In this document: one piece after another, positions 16,006 to 22,496 of the stretch
Layout of the letters: the number at the start of each line of letters is the position of its first letter
Position numbering within the stretch: position 1 is the stretch's first letter
Source: Bacillota bacterium
GTDB lineage: Bacteria > Bacillota > Clostridia > Oscillospirales > Acutalibacteraceae
Length of the DNA: 26,945 nt
Reading direction: 5' to 3'
NCBI GenBank assembly: GCA_023401495.1
Contig: JAEXDU010000140.1
Span: 1 to 26,945 of the forward strand
The notes under the pieces: model-generated
What the model was told of the DNA's origin: nothing
The model's input: the letters and a program-made list of their open reading frames with translations, nothing else
Databases searched by the model: none
Position numbers and translations under genes: made by a program

Positions 16006-16020
16006 ATTGCGATGTTTTTC

Positions 16021-16052
16021 AAGGCCGGATGCTTTTTGCATCCGGCCTTTTT
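16021..16052 (+). terminator. nrdR terminator
   Basis: AAGGCCGGATGC/GCATCCGGCCTT stem with T loop and a T run. Confidence 0.93.
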
Positions 16053-16154
16053 GGCGTTCGGCGGGTAAAGCAATCGGTTTTTTAGAATGAAAATAAAAGG
16101 ATGGCGCCGCGCGGTGCGGGAATGCTAAGGAAAACAAACGAAAGGAGCAAGTCT

Positions 16155-16316
16155 ATGGCAAAAGCAGGAATGCGCAGGCCCGACCCGAAAGAGCCGCACG
16201 GAACAGAGAGCAACCACAAAACGCATCTGCCCAAAAACGATGTTCCGCCTGTTCCGGAGCTGCAGGGGAAAGCAAAGCATACAAAAGAGAAGGCTCGTCC
16301 GATCATCGAGCCTTGA
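16155..16316 (+). CDS. Small hydrophilic protein, 53 residues
   Basis: Starts at ATG 16,155, 8 nt after AAAGGAG. It is highly charged and proline-rich with no hydrophobic segment (MAKAGMRRPDPKEPHG at the start). I do not recognise a named family, but the excellent ribosome binding site and the strong terminator 34 bp after the stop support a real gene. The upstream codons back to 16,101 in the same frame lack a ribosome binding site. It converges on the 3' part of the interrupted gene. Confidence 0.7.
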   Translation: MAKAGMRRPDPKEPHGTESNHKTHLPKNDVPPVPELQGKAKHTKEKARPIIEP

Positions 16317-16349
16317 TCTGACCCGAACGCAAATATGCCGCAGCGGCGG

Positions 16350-16383
16350 GCGCTCTTCCGGATAGGACCGGGAGAGCGCTTTT
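16350..16383 (+). terminator. Terminator of the 53-residue protein gene
   Basis: GCGCTCT...CCGG/CCGG...AGAGCGC followed by TTTT. Confidence 0.88.
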
Positions 16384-16386
16384 GTA

Positions 16387-16435
16387 TGAAAAAAATTTCA
16401 GGGCGATCCCGCGTGAGAGGAATCCACCCTGAAAT
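16387..16435 (-). terminator. Terminator of the interrupted gene
   Basis: Minus strand: ATTTCAGGG/CCCTGAAAT (16427-16435 and 16395-16403) followed by a T run. Confidence 0.85.
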
Positions 16436-16485
16436 TCATAAAGTGCTTTTGACGATTTGGAGGGTGCATGGGTTGGTTTGGCCGT

Positions 16486-17205
16486 TTACCTTTGACGGCA
16501 GCCTCTGTCCTCACAGCCACAGTCCCCGGACTTAGGCGGGAAAAATTCGTCCGTGGGGAATTCGATCCGGCGGAACAGCTCGCACGGATCATCCGAGGTG
16601 GCCTCACACTCTTTTTCCGGAATACAGAAATCGTAAGCGGGGATCAGCATTTGCACATTACGTACGATTTGCACGATGGTGAAAATACCGAGGGTGACAT
16701 ATACCGTACGGCGAACAGGATCCACCACGAAATCACTGCCATATCTTCTGCAGATGCAGTCGGGAATGCGGCAGCAGATCTCACAGGGATTTACAGGGCA
16801 GTCGCACACTCTGGCAGACAGGGCGACGGGTTCCGCCACCTGCACTGTTGCCTTGGGCAGCGCACGGCAAGCCCAGGACTGAACTTCCAAGTCATCCAGC
16901 CCGCAGTCAGAGCTGAACATCTTTACGTTGCCTTCGCTGCCGTACAGAATCACCTTTTTGTTGAATACGGCGATGCCGTTCACCTGAACGGAACCAGAGG
17001 TAGGCGAGCAGTAAACATCCAATGCAACGTCAAAGAAGAAGGTCATGTCTACGGAATAGAAGCCCTTGTTGAAAGGCACGGATTCCAGATCCAGATAAAC
17101 TGTGATGACCTCGACATTTCTAATCTTGACAGTTGCCGCTTCGTTGATCAACTGCTGTCTATCCGGCGTAAAGTATACACGCAAATCTTCTAAGCAGTCT
17201 TTGTC
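16486..17205 (-). CDS. 3' part (codons 34-272) of a cysteine-rich gene split by the intervening element
   Basis: Reading from the core dinucleotide at 17,205 the frame is open for 239 codons, beginning DKDCLEDLRVYFTPDRQQL. It contains a beta-rich middle (GFYSVDMTFFFDV, VNGIAVFNKKVILYGSEGNV) and a cysteine cluster, VCDCPVNPCEICCRIPDCIC. I recognise it as a conserved Clostridia protein of unknown function; a coat-like role is plausible from its cysteine content and promoter, not proven. In the present arrangement there is no good start: TTG 17,184 has no ribosome binding site, and the frame runs straight into the recombinase 3' end. It matches the truncated 5' part at 22,392-22,496. Confidence 0.85.
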   Translation of the reverse strand, partial: DKDCLEDLRVYFTPDRQQLINEAATVKIRNVEVITVYLDLESVPFNKGFYSVDMTFFFDVALDVYCSPTSGSVQVNGIAVFNKKVILYGSEGNVKMFSSDCGLDDLEVQSWACRALPKATVQVAEPVALSARVCDCPVNPCEICCRIPDCICRRYGSDFVVDPVRRTVYVTLGIFTIVQIVRNVQMLIPAYDFCIPEKECEATSDDPCELFRRIEFPTDEFFPPKSGDCGCEDRGCRQR

Positions 17206-17217
17206 ACAGGAGTGTGC
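17204..17217. other. attL of the intervening element
   Basis: TC core (17204-17205), 5 bp, then AGTGTGC (17211-17217). The host side reads GCAGTCTTTG. Confidence 0.85.
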
Positions 17218-17220
17218 GGC

Positions 17221-18711
17221 TTAGAGGTAAAGCGGCTTGAAAAAGAGCTCGAGCCGAAATTGTGCCGGCTTCCAGTCTTTTTCTTTGTAATAGGTGGCAC
17301 GCTCGAGAATGGATTTCAAAAGCCGGTTTCTGCTTTGCGCGTCGAGGGAGGGGTAGAGCCGCAGCGCTTCCTCGATTCGCTCGCTCATCGCAGCAGCGGG
17401 TTTTACAGAGAGCTTTGCGGCGAATTTCCTGCGGGAGCTGTCGAGCTGCGCCAGCCGCTCTTTGATGGAGGCTTCGCGGCGCAGGAACAGTTCGGGCGTG
17501 TATGTGCCGCGCTCCAGCAGCTCGCAGATGGCATCCAGCTGCTTTTTTGCGGCCCTGATCTCACTGTCGATCGAATCGAGCGTTTGGGCATAGGGACGAT
17601 CGGTTTGCTGCTCCGGCCGCTGCTTTGCCCGCAGTTCCCGAAGCTGCCTCGCCAGCTCGCGGAGGATCGCCTGCTCTACCATCGGCAGCTGGCTTGAGAC
17701 GACGCAGCCCTTCTTTTGGCACAGCAGATACGGTTCCGGGCTTCGATTCATGACCTGCCGCTGCATCAGGCCGCCGCAGTTTTTGCAGTAGATCAGCCCG
17801 GCCAGAGGGTTTTCCACCCGGCCGGTGTAAGACGGGGGATGGTGCCGCCTTTCAAAGATCTCCTGCGCTTTCTCAAAAAGTTCCTCGTCGATGATCGGCG
17901 GATGAATGCCGTCGGTGATGATCCATTTTTCTTTCGGGTTGGAAACGGCAATGGTTTTTCCGCTGCCCTTGCGCAGATGTGTTTTCTGGTTCCAGACGAT
18001 TTTCCCGATATACACATTGTTTTTGAGAATCTTCATCACGCTGCTACGCCCGAAACGGTCGGACCGGCGCGGCCGGGCGCCTATGGCATTGACCGTTTCG
18101 GCGATCATCTGGCAGCCGGCGCCTTCCTCAACGTACATCCGAAACATCAGGCGGACGATTTTCGCTTCGTCTTCCTTGATTTTCAGGGTGGGCTTTTTGT
18201 TTCTGTAGGTTTTTTCATACCCATACGGGGCGTTGGCAATATATCCGCCGTCCTTGATGGTCCGCTGGGTACCGGCTTTCAGGCGGCGCTTGATCATTTT
18301 CAACTCCTGCCGGGAGAGGAAGGTCTTGAACTCGGTGTAATCCTCGTCGGCGTCGTTATCCAGATCGACCGTTTTCACCGGCGTCATGATCTTGGTGCCG
18401 CTGGTTTTGAACGTTTCCAGAATGATACCCTGCTCCGCCATAGAGCCGCGGCCCAGGCGGTCGATATCCATGCACAATACGGCGTTGAACTTTTCCGCCT
18501 CCACATCCTTCAGCAGCCGGAGCATTTCCGGTCTGGCATACAGCGCATCGCCGGAAACGACCTCCTTGTAGATATTTTGCTCCGAGATCGCCAGCGCGTT
18601 CTTATCCGCGAATTCCAGGAGGGTTTTCCGGTGGCGTTCCAATGTTTCCTCCACCGGCTCGTCGGCGTCGTCCGCACGCGATTTGCGCAGATAGATGGCT
18701 ATGTTTGCGAT
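17221..18711 (-). CDS. Large serine recombinase (SpoIVCA-like site-specific excisionase)
   Basis: About 496 residues. N-terminal resolvase domain: IAIYLRKSR with the catalytic serine, then LCMDIDRLGRGS. Next a recombinase domain (SSVMKILKNNVYIGKIVWNQ), a zinc ribbon (YCKNCGG and a later cysteine pair) and a coiled coil. Length and order match SpoIVCA. The conserved N-terminus is encoded upstream of the first canonical start (GTG 18,654), which would delete the catalytic serine. Back to the in-frame TAA there is no ATG, GTG or TTG. I place the start at ATC 18,711, 4 nt after GGGGGGAG, a non-canonical start. A sigma-E-like promoter precedes it. It ends beside attL. Confidence 0.9.
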   Translation of the reverse strand: MANIAIYLRKSRADDADEPVEETLERHRKTLLEFADKNALAISEQNIYKEVVSGDALYARPEMLRLLKDVEAEKFNAVLCMDIDRLGRGSMAEQGIILETFKTSGTKIMTPVKTVDLDNDADEDYTEFKTFLSRQELKMIKRRLKAGTQRTIKDGGYIANAPYGYEKTYRNKKPTLKIKEDEAKIVRLMFRMYVEEGAGCQMIAETVNAIGARPRRSDRFGRSSVMKILKNNVYIGKIVWNQKTHLRKGSGKTIAVSNPKEKWIITDGIHPPIIDEELFEKAQEIFERRHHPPSYTGRVENPLAGLIYCKNCGGLMQRQVMNRSPEPYLLCQKKGCVVSSQLPMVEQAILRELARQLRELRAKQRPEQQTDRPYAQTLDSIDSEIRAAKKQLDAICELLERGTYTPELFLRREASIKERLAQLDSSRRKFAAKLSVKPAAAMSERIEEALRLYPSLDAQSRNRLLKSILERATYYKEKDWKPAQFRLELFFKPLYL

Positions 18712-18762
18712 GTAGCTCCCCCCTTTCTGATTCTTGCCGAAACTCCCTGCACGGCCCGGTAG

Positions 18763-18792
18763 TTATGTATGAGGGATTGTTTCTCTTTATTC
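18763..18792 (-). promoter_or_regulatory. Sigma-E-like promoter of the recombinase
   Basis: Minus strand: GAATAAA (18,786-18,792), 14-bp spacer, CATACATA (from 18,771). Known sigma-E consensus is about KMATATT-N14-CATACANT. The predicted start is about 45 nt before the ATC. No sigma-A promoter was seen. Confidence 0.55.
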
Positions 18793-18871
18793 CTCTTGTC
18801 TTAGCGGAGCAGCGGTCCAGTCATAGGACAATCGCAGAAGATCATATTTTGAGGAACGGGAGGTGAGCCGC

Positions 18872-19099
18872 TTGAAAAAGAAAGAGGTGGGGTCCCCCAC
18901 AGTGATCGTGCATTTTTTGCCCGGTACGACCGAGGATGTCGCAAAGAACCGGGCCGCGTTTCAGGCGGCGCTTGAAATGGGGCTGTCCCGTCTGAACGGC
19001 TGCAACACCGCAGTCGAACCGGACTGGGAAGGCAACGAAGAGAACTACCGCAGCTACCGCGAAAGAAAGCTCAAAGAGCAGGAGCAATCAGGTGAGTGA
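18872..19099 (+). CDS. Small element protein, 75 residues, unknown function
   Basis: TTG start at 18,872, 6 nt after GGGAGGTG (alternative GTG 18,863). The sequence begins MKKKEVGSPTVIVHFLPGTT and ends in a strongly charged helix (YRSYRERKLKEQEQ). It is hydrophilic, with no membrane segment. I recognise no named family, though small genes divergent from large serine recombinases are common in such elements and may encode directionality factors. Its stop overlaps the next small frame. Confidence 0.6.
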   Translation: MKKKEVGSPTVIVHFLPGTTEDVAKNRAAFQAALEMGLSRLNGCNTAVEPDWEGNEENYRSYRERKLKEQEQSGE

Positions 19100-19347
19100 A
19101 GGGGAAATGCGCCCGGTGCGGCCGCATTGGGCTGCCGAAAACCGGACAAGCCTGCCCGTGCCTGACCGGCGAGCCTGCACAGCGCCCATGCAAATCCAAC
19201 AAGAAATCCGGGAGATCATTCGTGTATATTTCAGCCGTAAAAAGAAACAATCGGTGCACCTACAGGAGGCGAACTTATGGTAAAATGGACTGGTTCAGTC
19301 GGCCGTCGAGTTTCCAGCTTCCCGGCGGCATCCGATATCGTTCGTAA
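19096..19347 (+). CDS. Possible small cysteine-rich protein, 83 residues
   Basis: GTG start overlaps the stop of the preceding gene (GTGA), which suggests translational coupling. The first half has KCARCGRIGLPKTGQACPCL, spacing that could bind zinc. The second half is basic and overlaps the better supported 59-residue gene, so the C-terminal part is doubtful. An alternative frame at 19,092-19,283 looks less protein-like. Confidence 0.35.
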   Translation: MKGKCARCGRIGLPKTGQACPCLTGEPAQRPCKSNKKSGRSFVYISAVKRNNRCTYRRRTYGKMDWFSRPSSFQLPGGIRYRS

Positions 19348-19456
19348 TGATCCTTTGGACGAAAGGAATCATAAGGATAGAAACCTGGAATTCGGGCTGA
19401 AACAGGAGGCTTGGGAGGATTCGCATTCCAGCCTGCCGCTAAAATTTGTGAAATGA
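19277..19456 (+). CDS. Small element protein, 59 residues, unknown function
   Basis: ATG at 19,277 lies 7 nt after a perfect AGGAGG, and the frame stays open for 59 codons to TGA 19,454-19,456, 12 bp before the SpoVT-like gene. It starts MVKWTGSVGRRVSSFPAASD, is hydrophilic, and has an acidic middle. Tight spacing suggests an operon with the regulator that follows. No family recognised. Confidence 0.6.
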   Translation: MVKWTGSVGRRVSSFPAASDIVRNDPLDERNHKDRNLEFGLKQEAWEDSHSSLPLKFVK

Positions 19457-19468
19457 GGGATTTGGAGT

Positions 19469-19786
19469 ATGAAAGAGTTTACAGGCGTCGTTAGAAACAT
19501 TGATTTAGCAGGCCGCATCGTCATCCCAAAGGAACTGCGCCGTACACTGGGATGGGAAGTTGGGGATCCGCTCGAAATAATCGGTCAGGACAATGGCCTT
19601 GTAATCAAAGCATATAAGCCGGATCCCCTTGCCGTAACCAATGAGGAACTGCGCCGGCGTTTAAAAGAGATCAATCAATTAACCCTTTCTTATGAGGCGA
19701 GACAGCTGTTTAATGTTCACGAAGCCTTTTCCCGGATACGGCAGATCACCAACCTCAGTGATCTGAAAGACAACTGTGGACCGTGA
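19469..19786 (+). CDS. AbrB/SpoVT-family transition-state regulator
   Basis: 105 residues. The N-terminal swapped-hairpin DNA-binding domain is clear: GVVRNIDLAGRIVIPKELRR then VGDPLEII and GLVIKAY, residues 5-50. A short helical C-terminal region (51-105) follows, shorter than the GAF domain of full SpoVT. AbrB-like proteins control entry to stationary phase, and SpoVT modulates sigma-G-dependent genes in the forespore. Its presence on an element that splits a putative sporulation gene suggests it coordinates the element with sporulation. TTGGAG precedes the ATG. Confidence 0.9.
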   Translation: MKEFTGVVRNIDLAGRIVIPKELRRTLGWEVGDPLEIIGQDNGLVIKAYKPDPLAVTNEELRRRLKEINQLTLSYEARQLFNVHEAFSRIRQITNLSDLKDNCGP

Positions 19787-19801
19787 TGCTTTTGGGATCG
19801 C

Positions 19802-19826
19802 CGCCCGCAAGAGATCAAAGCGGGCG
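19802..19826. terminator. Possible terminator hairpin
   Basis: CGCCCGC/GCGGGCG, 7-bp perfect stem between convergent genes, but without a T run on either strand. Confidence 0.3.
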
Positions 19827-19842
19827 CAGCATGCGGCGTCCG

Positions 19843-20037
19843 TTATTCGTCAAAGCGCCTGTGCCGATGATGATCGATCAGAGCTTGCTGATTAATGATC
19901 ACGTTCAAGGTGGCAATGACATTTGTAAAAAAGCTGCACAATACCCTTAAAGAATGAATATCCTGTCCTTTTGCAATTGCTACCGCAAAGCTTGTGGATA
20001 AATAGGATAACTCTTCCGGGCTACAATCTTTCAGCAT
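19843..20037 (-). CDS. Small element protein, 64 residues (helical)
   Basis: ATG at 20,037, 5 nt after GAGGTGA (alternative in-frame GTG at 20,046). It starts MLKDCSPEELSYLSTSFAVA and contains a mostly helical, partly hydrophobic middle (LCSFFTNVIATLNVIINQ) with a histidine/arginine tail. It resembles small clostridial proteins that start with a CSPEEL motif (possibly DUF6774), but I am not sure of the family. Confidence 0.65.
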   Translation of the reverse strand: MLKDCSPEELSYLSTSFAVAIAKGQDIHSLRVLCSFFTNVIATLNVIINQQALIDHHRHRRFDE

Positions 20038-20225
20038 GTCATTCACCTCACTCCATATTATTCTGCGATCGCTATTTTGAATACCAGTCGGTGATCCCCT
20101 GAGAAAAGGCCCGCTGGCGGCGGCCATGTGGACAACTTGTGGAGCAAAGGCAAGGGAGTGAAGAGGATTCCAAACAGCCTTTCAGGCGAATGGGAAGATG
20201 TATGGAAAGATTGGCGGTCAAAAGG

Positions 20226-20265
20226 AAAAATCAGTACCCATCCTGTCGGATCAGTACTGATTTTT
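20226..20265. terminator. Bidirectional terminator
   Basis: 12-bp perfect stem AAAAATCAGTAC/GTACTGATTTTT with a 16-nt loop. It most likely ends the 71-residue gene on the minus strand. Confidence 0.75.
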
Positions 20266-20299
20266 CTACGAACAATGAGGTTGGTTTGCTATATTGCTT

Positions 20300-20515
20300 T
20301 TAGCACCTGCGTTCGCACAATAATCTTTCAATGATATCGTCGAGCAGACGTAAATCGGAATTATTAAGATCATCCAGCTGGGACAGAATGTTCCTTAACG
20401 CCTTTGAACTTTCACGGTCACAGCTTGACCCATTATTGCTGCTGCGGCTGACACTCTCACTATCGTTGTTTCCGGAAACTCTTTCATTCCAAAAATCGGC
20501 AGATGTTCTTGCCAT
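20300..20515 (-). CDS. Small element protein, 71 residues, serine/asparagine-rich
   Basis: ATG at 20,515 lies 7 nt after AAAGGAGG. The protein begins MARTSADFWNERVSGNNDSE, has a serine/asparagine-rich middle and an acidic amphipathic C-terminal helix. The longer open frame upstream is not needed. A sigma-K-like promoter (AC-N16-CATATTATG) lies about 30 nt upstream. No family recognised. Confidence 0.65.
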   Translation of the reverse strand: MARTSADFWNERVSGNNDSESVSRSSNNGSSCDRESSKALRNILSQLDDLNNSDLRLLDDIIERLLCERRC

Positions 20516-20545
20516 GTCCTTGCCTCCTTTTTTAAGATTGTAGTA

Positions 20546-20572
20546 CATAATATGCGGGTGTTCTTGACTCGT
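20546..20572 (-). promoter_or_regulatory. Sigma-K-like promoter of the 71-residue gene
   Basis: Minus strand: AC (20,571-20,572), 16 bp, CATATTATG (20,546-20,554). Known sigma-K pattern is about AC-N16-CATANNNTA; the last base differs. Confidence 0.4.
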
Positions 20573-20754
20573 CCATGCATTTCTCATGAAAGATATTTTG
20601 TTGACGACCGGGTTTTTTCGATCTTTGTTTTCAGGAAACAAACAAGAGGCAATTCTGCGCAGAGTTTCCCGATCGGAAAGCTGAGCAGTGATGATACAGG
20701 TCCAAAAAACAGAAAAGCCACCACGGGCGCTGGGCGTTTTTTCAGCCCAGATAA

Positions 20755-20780
20755 ACATTTTCCTTTATTCTCATATTATG
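20755..20780 (+). promoter_or_regulatory. Sigma-K-like promoter of the cupin gene
   Basis: AC (20,755-20,756), 15 bp, CATATTATG (20,772-20,780), the same -10 as the 71-residue gene. Confidence 0.4.
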
Positions 20781-20804
20781 TGAAAGAGAGGGGGCAGCGG
20801 TATT

Positions 20805-21290
20805 ATGAATAACAGGTCTTCCAATTCATGCTGTCATTCTGATTGTAAAAGAACAGATATGGGCCCGCAGCCATTTGTAGTTGATATCGAAGCGGCCACC
20901 AAACAAAATAACAACTATCGTACCGCATTATGGACAGGAAAATGCCTGCAGGCAACGCTGATGAGTATTCCGGTCGGCGGAGATATCGGGCTGGAGATTC
21001 ACCCTGATACCGATCAGTTTTTACGGATCGAACAGGGGTGCGGCGTCGTAAAGATGGGAACCGGCAAGGAGAATCTGAGCTTCCAGAAGTGCGTTTCTTC
21101 CGGCTGCGCCGTCTTTGTACCGGCGGGCACATGGCATAACCTGGTCAATACGGGAAATGTCCCTTTAAAGCTGTATACGATTTATGCGCCGCCCCATCAT
21201 CCGCACGGTACGATTCACAGGACGAAGGCCGACGCATTGGCTGCCGAACACCAAGAGGAAAAAATAAAATCGAATCAATCCATGAAATGA
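20805..21290 (+). CDS. Cupin-domain protein
   Basis: 161 residues. A cysteine-containing N-terminus (SSNSCCHSDCKRTD) precedes a cupin barrel with both motifs: GLEIHPDTDQFLRIEQGCG, with metal-ligand histidine and later glutamate, and FVPAGTWHNLVNTGNVPLKL. The end is YTIYAPPHHPHGTIHRTKAD, typical of a Firmicutes cupin group of unknown substrate. The role could be sugar isomerisation or metal/thiol chemistry; nothing decides. The ATG is 11 nt from AGGGGG. A sigma-K-like promoter is just upstream and a terminator follows. Confidence 0.85.
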   Translation: MNNRSSNSCCHSDCKRTDMGPQPFVVDIEAATKQNNNYRTALWTGKCLQATLMSIPVGGDIGLEIHPDTDQFLRIEQGCGVVKMGTGKENLSFQKCVSSGCAVFVPAGTWHNLVNTGNVPLKLYTIYAPPHHPHGTIHRTKADALAAEHQEEKIKSNQSMK

Positions 21291-21357
21291 AAAGCCGGGT
21301 CGTATGATCATTCCTATTGTGAGTGAAGAGCTGGCTTTTCGAACGTGGAGGGACAGG

Positions 21358-21386
21358 ATTGGGGAAGTATCCTGCCCCAATTTTTT
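21358..21386 (+). terminator. Cupin gene terminator
   Basis: ATTGGGG/CCCCAAT stem followed by T6. Confidence 0.75.
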
Positions 21387-21409
21387 ATGTCTTTTCTAAG
21401 GAATGATTT

Positions 21410-21449
21410 TTCCGCAGCCGGGTATGGAACCCTGGCTGCGGAATTTTTT
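21410..21449 (+). terminator. Second terminator after the cupin gene
   Basis: TTCCGCAGCC/GGCTGCGGAA stem followed by T6. Two strong terminators in a row insulate the next gene. Confidence 0.85.
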
Positions 21450-21527
21450 ACCTTTCGCGAAGAATAGTTTGCTTTTATTTGTTCAATTATAATGCTATAT
21501 TTTTAGTAAGCGAAAGGGATTTGCAGC

Positions 21528-22184
21528 ATGCGGACGTTTCAAAGATTACCTCAACATATCGGCATTATTCCGGACGGAAACAGGCGATGGGCGCAAAGCA
21601 AGGGGATGCAGAAGCAGGACGGATATTCCCACGGAATCAAACCGGGTTTTGAGCTTTACCGGCAATGTGTCGAGTTAGGGATCAAAGAAATCACCTTTTA
21701 CGGATTTACACAGGATAACACGAAGCGCCCCTCGGTGCAGACACAGGCTTTTCAGAAGGCCTGTGTTGACGCGGTTTTAGAGCTTTCTCAGTGCGATGCA
21801 AACTTGCTGGTGATCGGGAATACCGACTCCCCGCTGTTCCCCAGCGAGCTGGTTCCCTATACCAAGCGCGTCACTTTGGGACAGGGGCTGATCAATGTCA
21901 ATTTTCTGGTCAATTACGGGTGGGAATGGGATTTGAATCATTGTTTGGAGGACCGTTCTTTGGGGAATAAAAAGCTGAGCCAAAGGATCGCCTCTTCCGA
22001 TATTTCAAGAATTGACCTGATCATCCGCTGGGGAGATCGAAGACGACTGAGCGGTTTTCTGCCGGTGCAGTCCATTTATGCCGACTTTTATGTCCTGGAT
22101 AAAATGTGGCCGGATTTCAGTCCGGATGATTTATACCAGGCACTGGACTGGTACCAGAATCAGGATGTGACATTGGGAGGATAA
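21528..22184 (+). CDS. Divergent cis-prenyltransferase (undecaprenyl diphosphate synthase family)
   Basis: 218 residues, slightly shorter than UppS (about 250). Motif I is HIGIIPDGNRRWA, the IPDGNRR variant rather than the usual bacterial MDGNGRWA. ITFYGFTQDNTKRP matches the LTLYAFSTENWKRP motif. The C-terminal motif reads IRWGDRRRLSGFLPVQ, where standard enzymes have RTGGE-RLSNFLLWQ, so the usual glutamate is aspartate; then YADFYVLDKMWPDF is conserved. It should make polyprenyl diphosphate carriers, perhaps of different chain length. A chromosomal housekeeping uppS must exist elsewhere. The ribosome binding site is weak (GAAAGGG, 11 nt). The 22,185-22,323 interval after it holds nothing recognisable. 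Confidence 0.85.
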   Translation: MRTFQRLPQHIGIIPDGNRRWAQSKGMQKQDGYSHGIKPGFELYRQCVELGIKEITFYGFTQDNTKRPSVQTQAFQKACVDAVLELSQCDANLLVIGNTDSPLFPSELVPYTKRVTLGQGLINVNFLVNYGWEWDLNHCLEDRSLGNKKLSQRIASSDISRIDLIIRWGDRRRLSGFLPVQSIYADFYVLDKMWPDFSPDDLYQALDWYQNQDVTLGG

Positions 22185-22323
22185 GCGCTATCCTTTGGCG
22201 AGTGTACAAAATGGTTTGAATAAGAGCTTCTCAAGCAATCCGCCAAAACCCAAATACACCCGAAGAACCGATCTCTCGTTGATCAAAGGTTAGGAAGGGC
22301 GGAAGGAACACTGTTCAGACCCA

Positions 22324-22371
22324 AAATAAAAATAGGCCCACCCTCGCCGGTTATCCCGGCAGGGGTGGGCC
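22324..22371 (-). terminator. Element-borne terminator after the truncated 5' part
   Basis: Minus strand: GGCCCACCCC...CCGG/CCGG...GGGTGGGCC followed by TATTTTTATTTT. It ends transcription of the 5' part inside the element. Confidence 0.9.
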
Positions 22372-22383
22372 GTTCTATACGAT

Positions 22384-22397
22384 GCACACTCTTATTC
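22384..22397. other. attR of the intervening element
   Basis: GCACACT (22,384-22,390), 5 bp, TC core (22,396-22,397). The host side reads GCTGCACGAATC. Confidence 0.85.
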
Positions 22398-22496
22398 GCT
22401 GCACGAATCATAGATACGCATGGCGTCAATGCAAACAGCTTCTTTAAAGCATCCTGTTCCGCGCTCTTCGGACGCAATATTAAAATCTTGAGCCAT
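22392..22496 (-). CDS. 5' part (codons 1-33) of the interrupted gene
   Basis: ATG at 22,496, 8 nt after AGGAGG. The frame reads MAQDFNIASEERGTG, then CFKEAVCIDAMRIYDSCS, and stops at TAA just inside the element after one extra codon. Joining codon 33 to the core GA + C at 17,205 gives DSCS-DKDCLEDLRVYF with no frame change, and a 272-residue protein. In the unexcised state the cell can only make a 34-residue peptide. A sigma-K-like promoter and a translation-blocking inverted repeat lie upstream; pcrA is the next gene upstream on the same strand. Confidence 0.85.
   Translation of the reverse strand: MAQDFNIASEERGTGCFKEAVCIDAMRIYDSCSE

Larger units (their letters stand above)
17204..22397. 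mobile_element. Skin-like intervening element, 5,192 bp
   Basis: The two ends share a TC core (17,204-17,205 and 22,396-22,397). On the element side each end carries AGTGTGC pointing outward, exactly 5 bp from the core, so the closed circle has a symmetric attP. On the host side lie the two halves of one gene, which rejoin in frame. A serine recombinase ends 16 bp from the left core. Cargo: five small genes, a SpoVT/AbrB-like regulator, a cupin and a UppS-like enzyme. No phage structural, replication or conjugation genes are present, as expected of a domesticated element such as Bacillus skin. Confidence 0.9.

Noticed and set aside
16486..17184. Reading the 232-codon frame starting at TTG 17,184 as a complete gene
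   Set aside because: There is no ribosome binding site, the conserved sequence continues upstream to the element core, and the missing start is found at 22,496.
17200..17210. Alternative crossover at GTG shared by both junctions
   Set aside because: It also restores frame (DSCDKDC) but loses the exact symmetry of the AGTGTGC arms around the core; the TC core fits better.
19092..19283. 63-codon plus-strand frame overlapping the cysteine-rich frame
   Set aside because: Less protein-like composition than the overlapping GTG-started frame, and it is not conserved in any feature I can see.
20128..20334. 68-codon plus-strand frame
   Set aside because: It reads through the 12-bp terminator stem at 20,226-20,265 and has no ribosome binding site.
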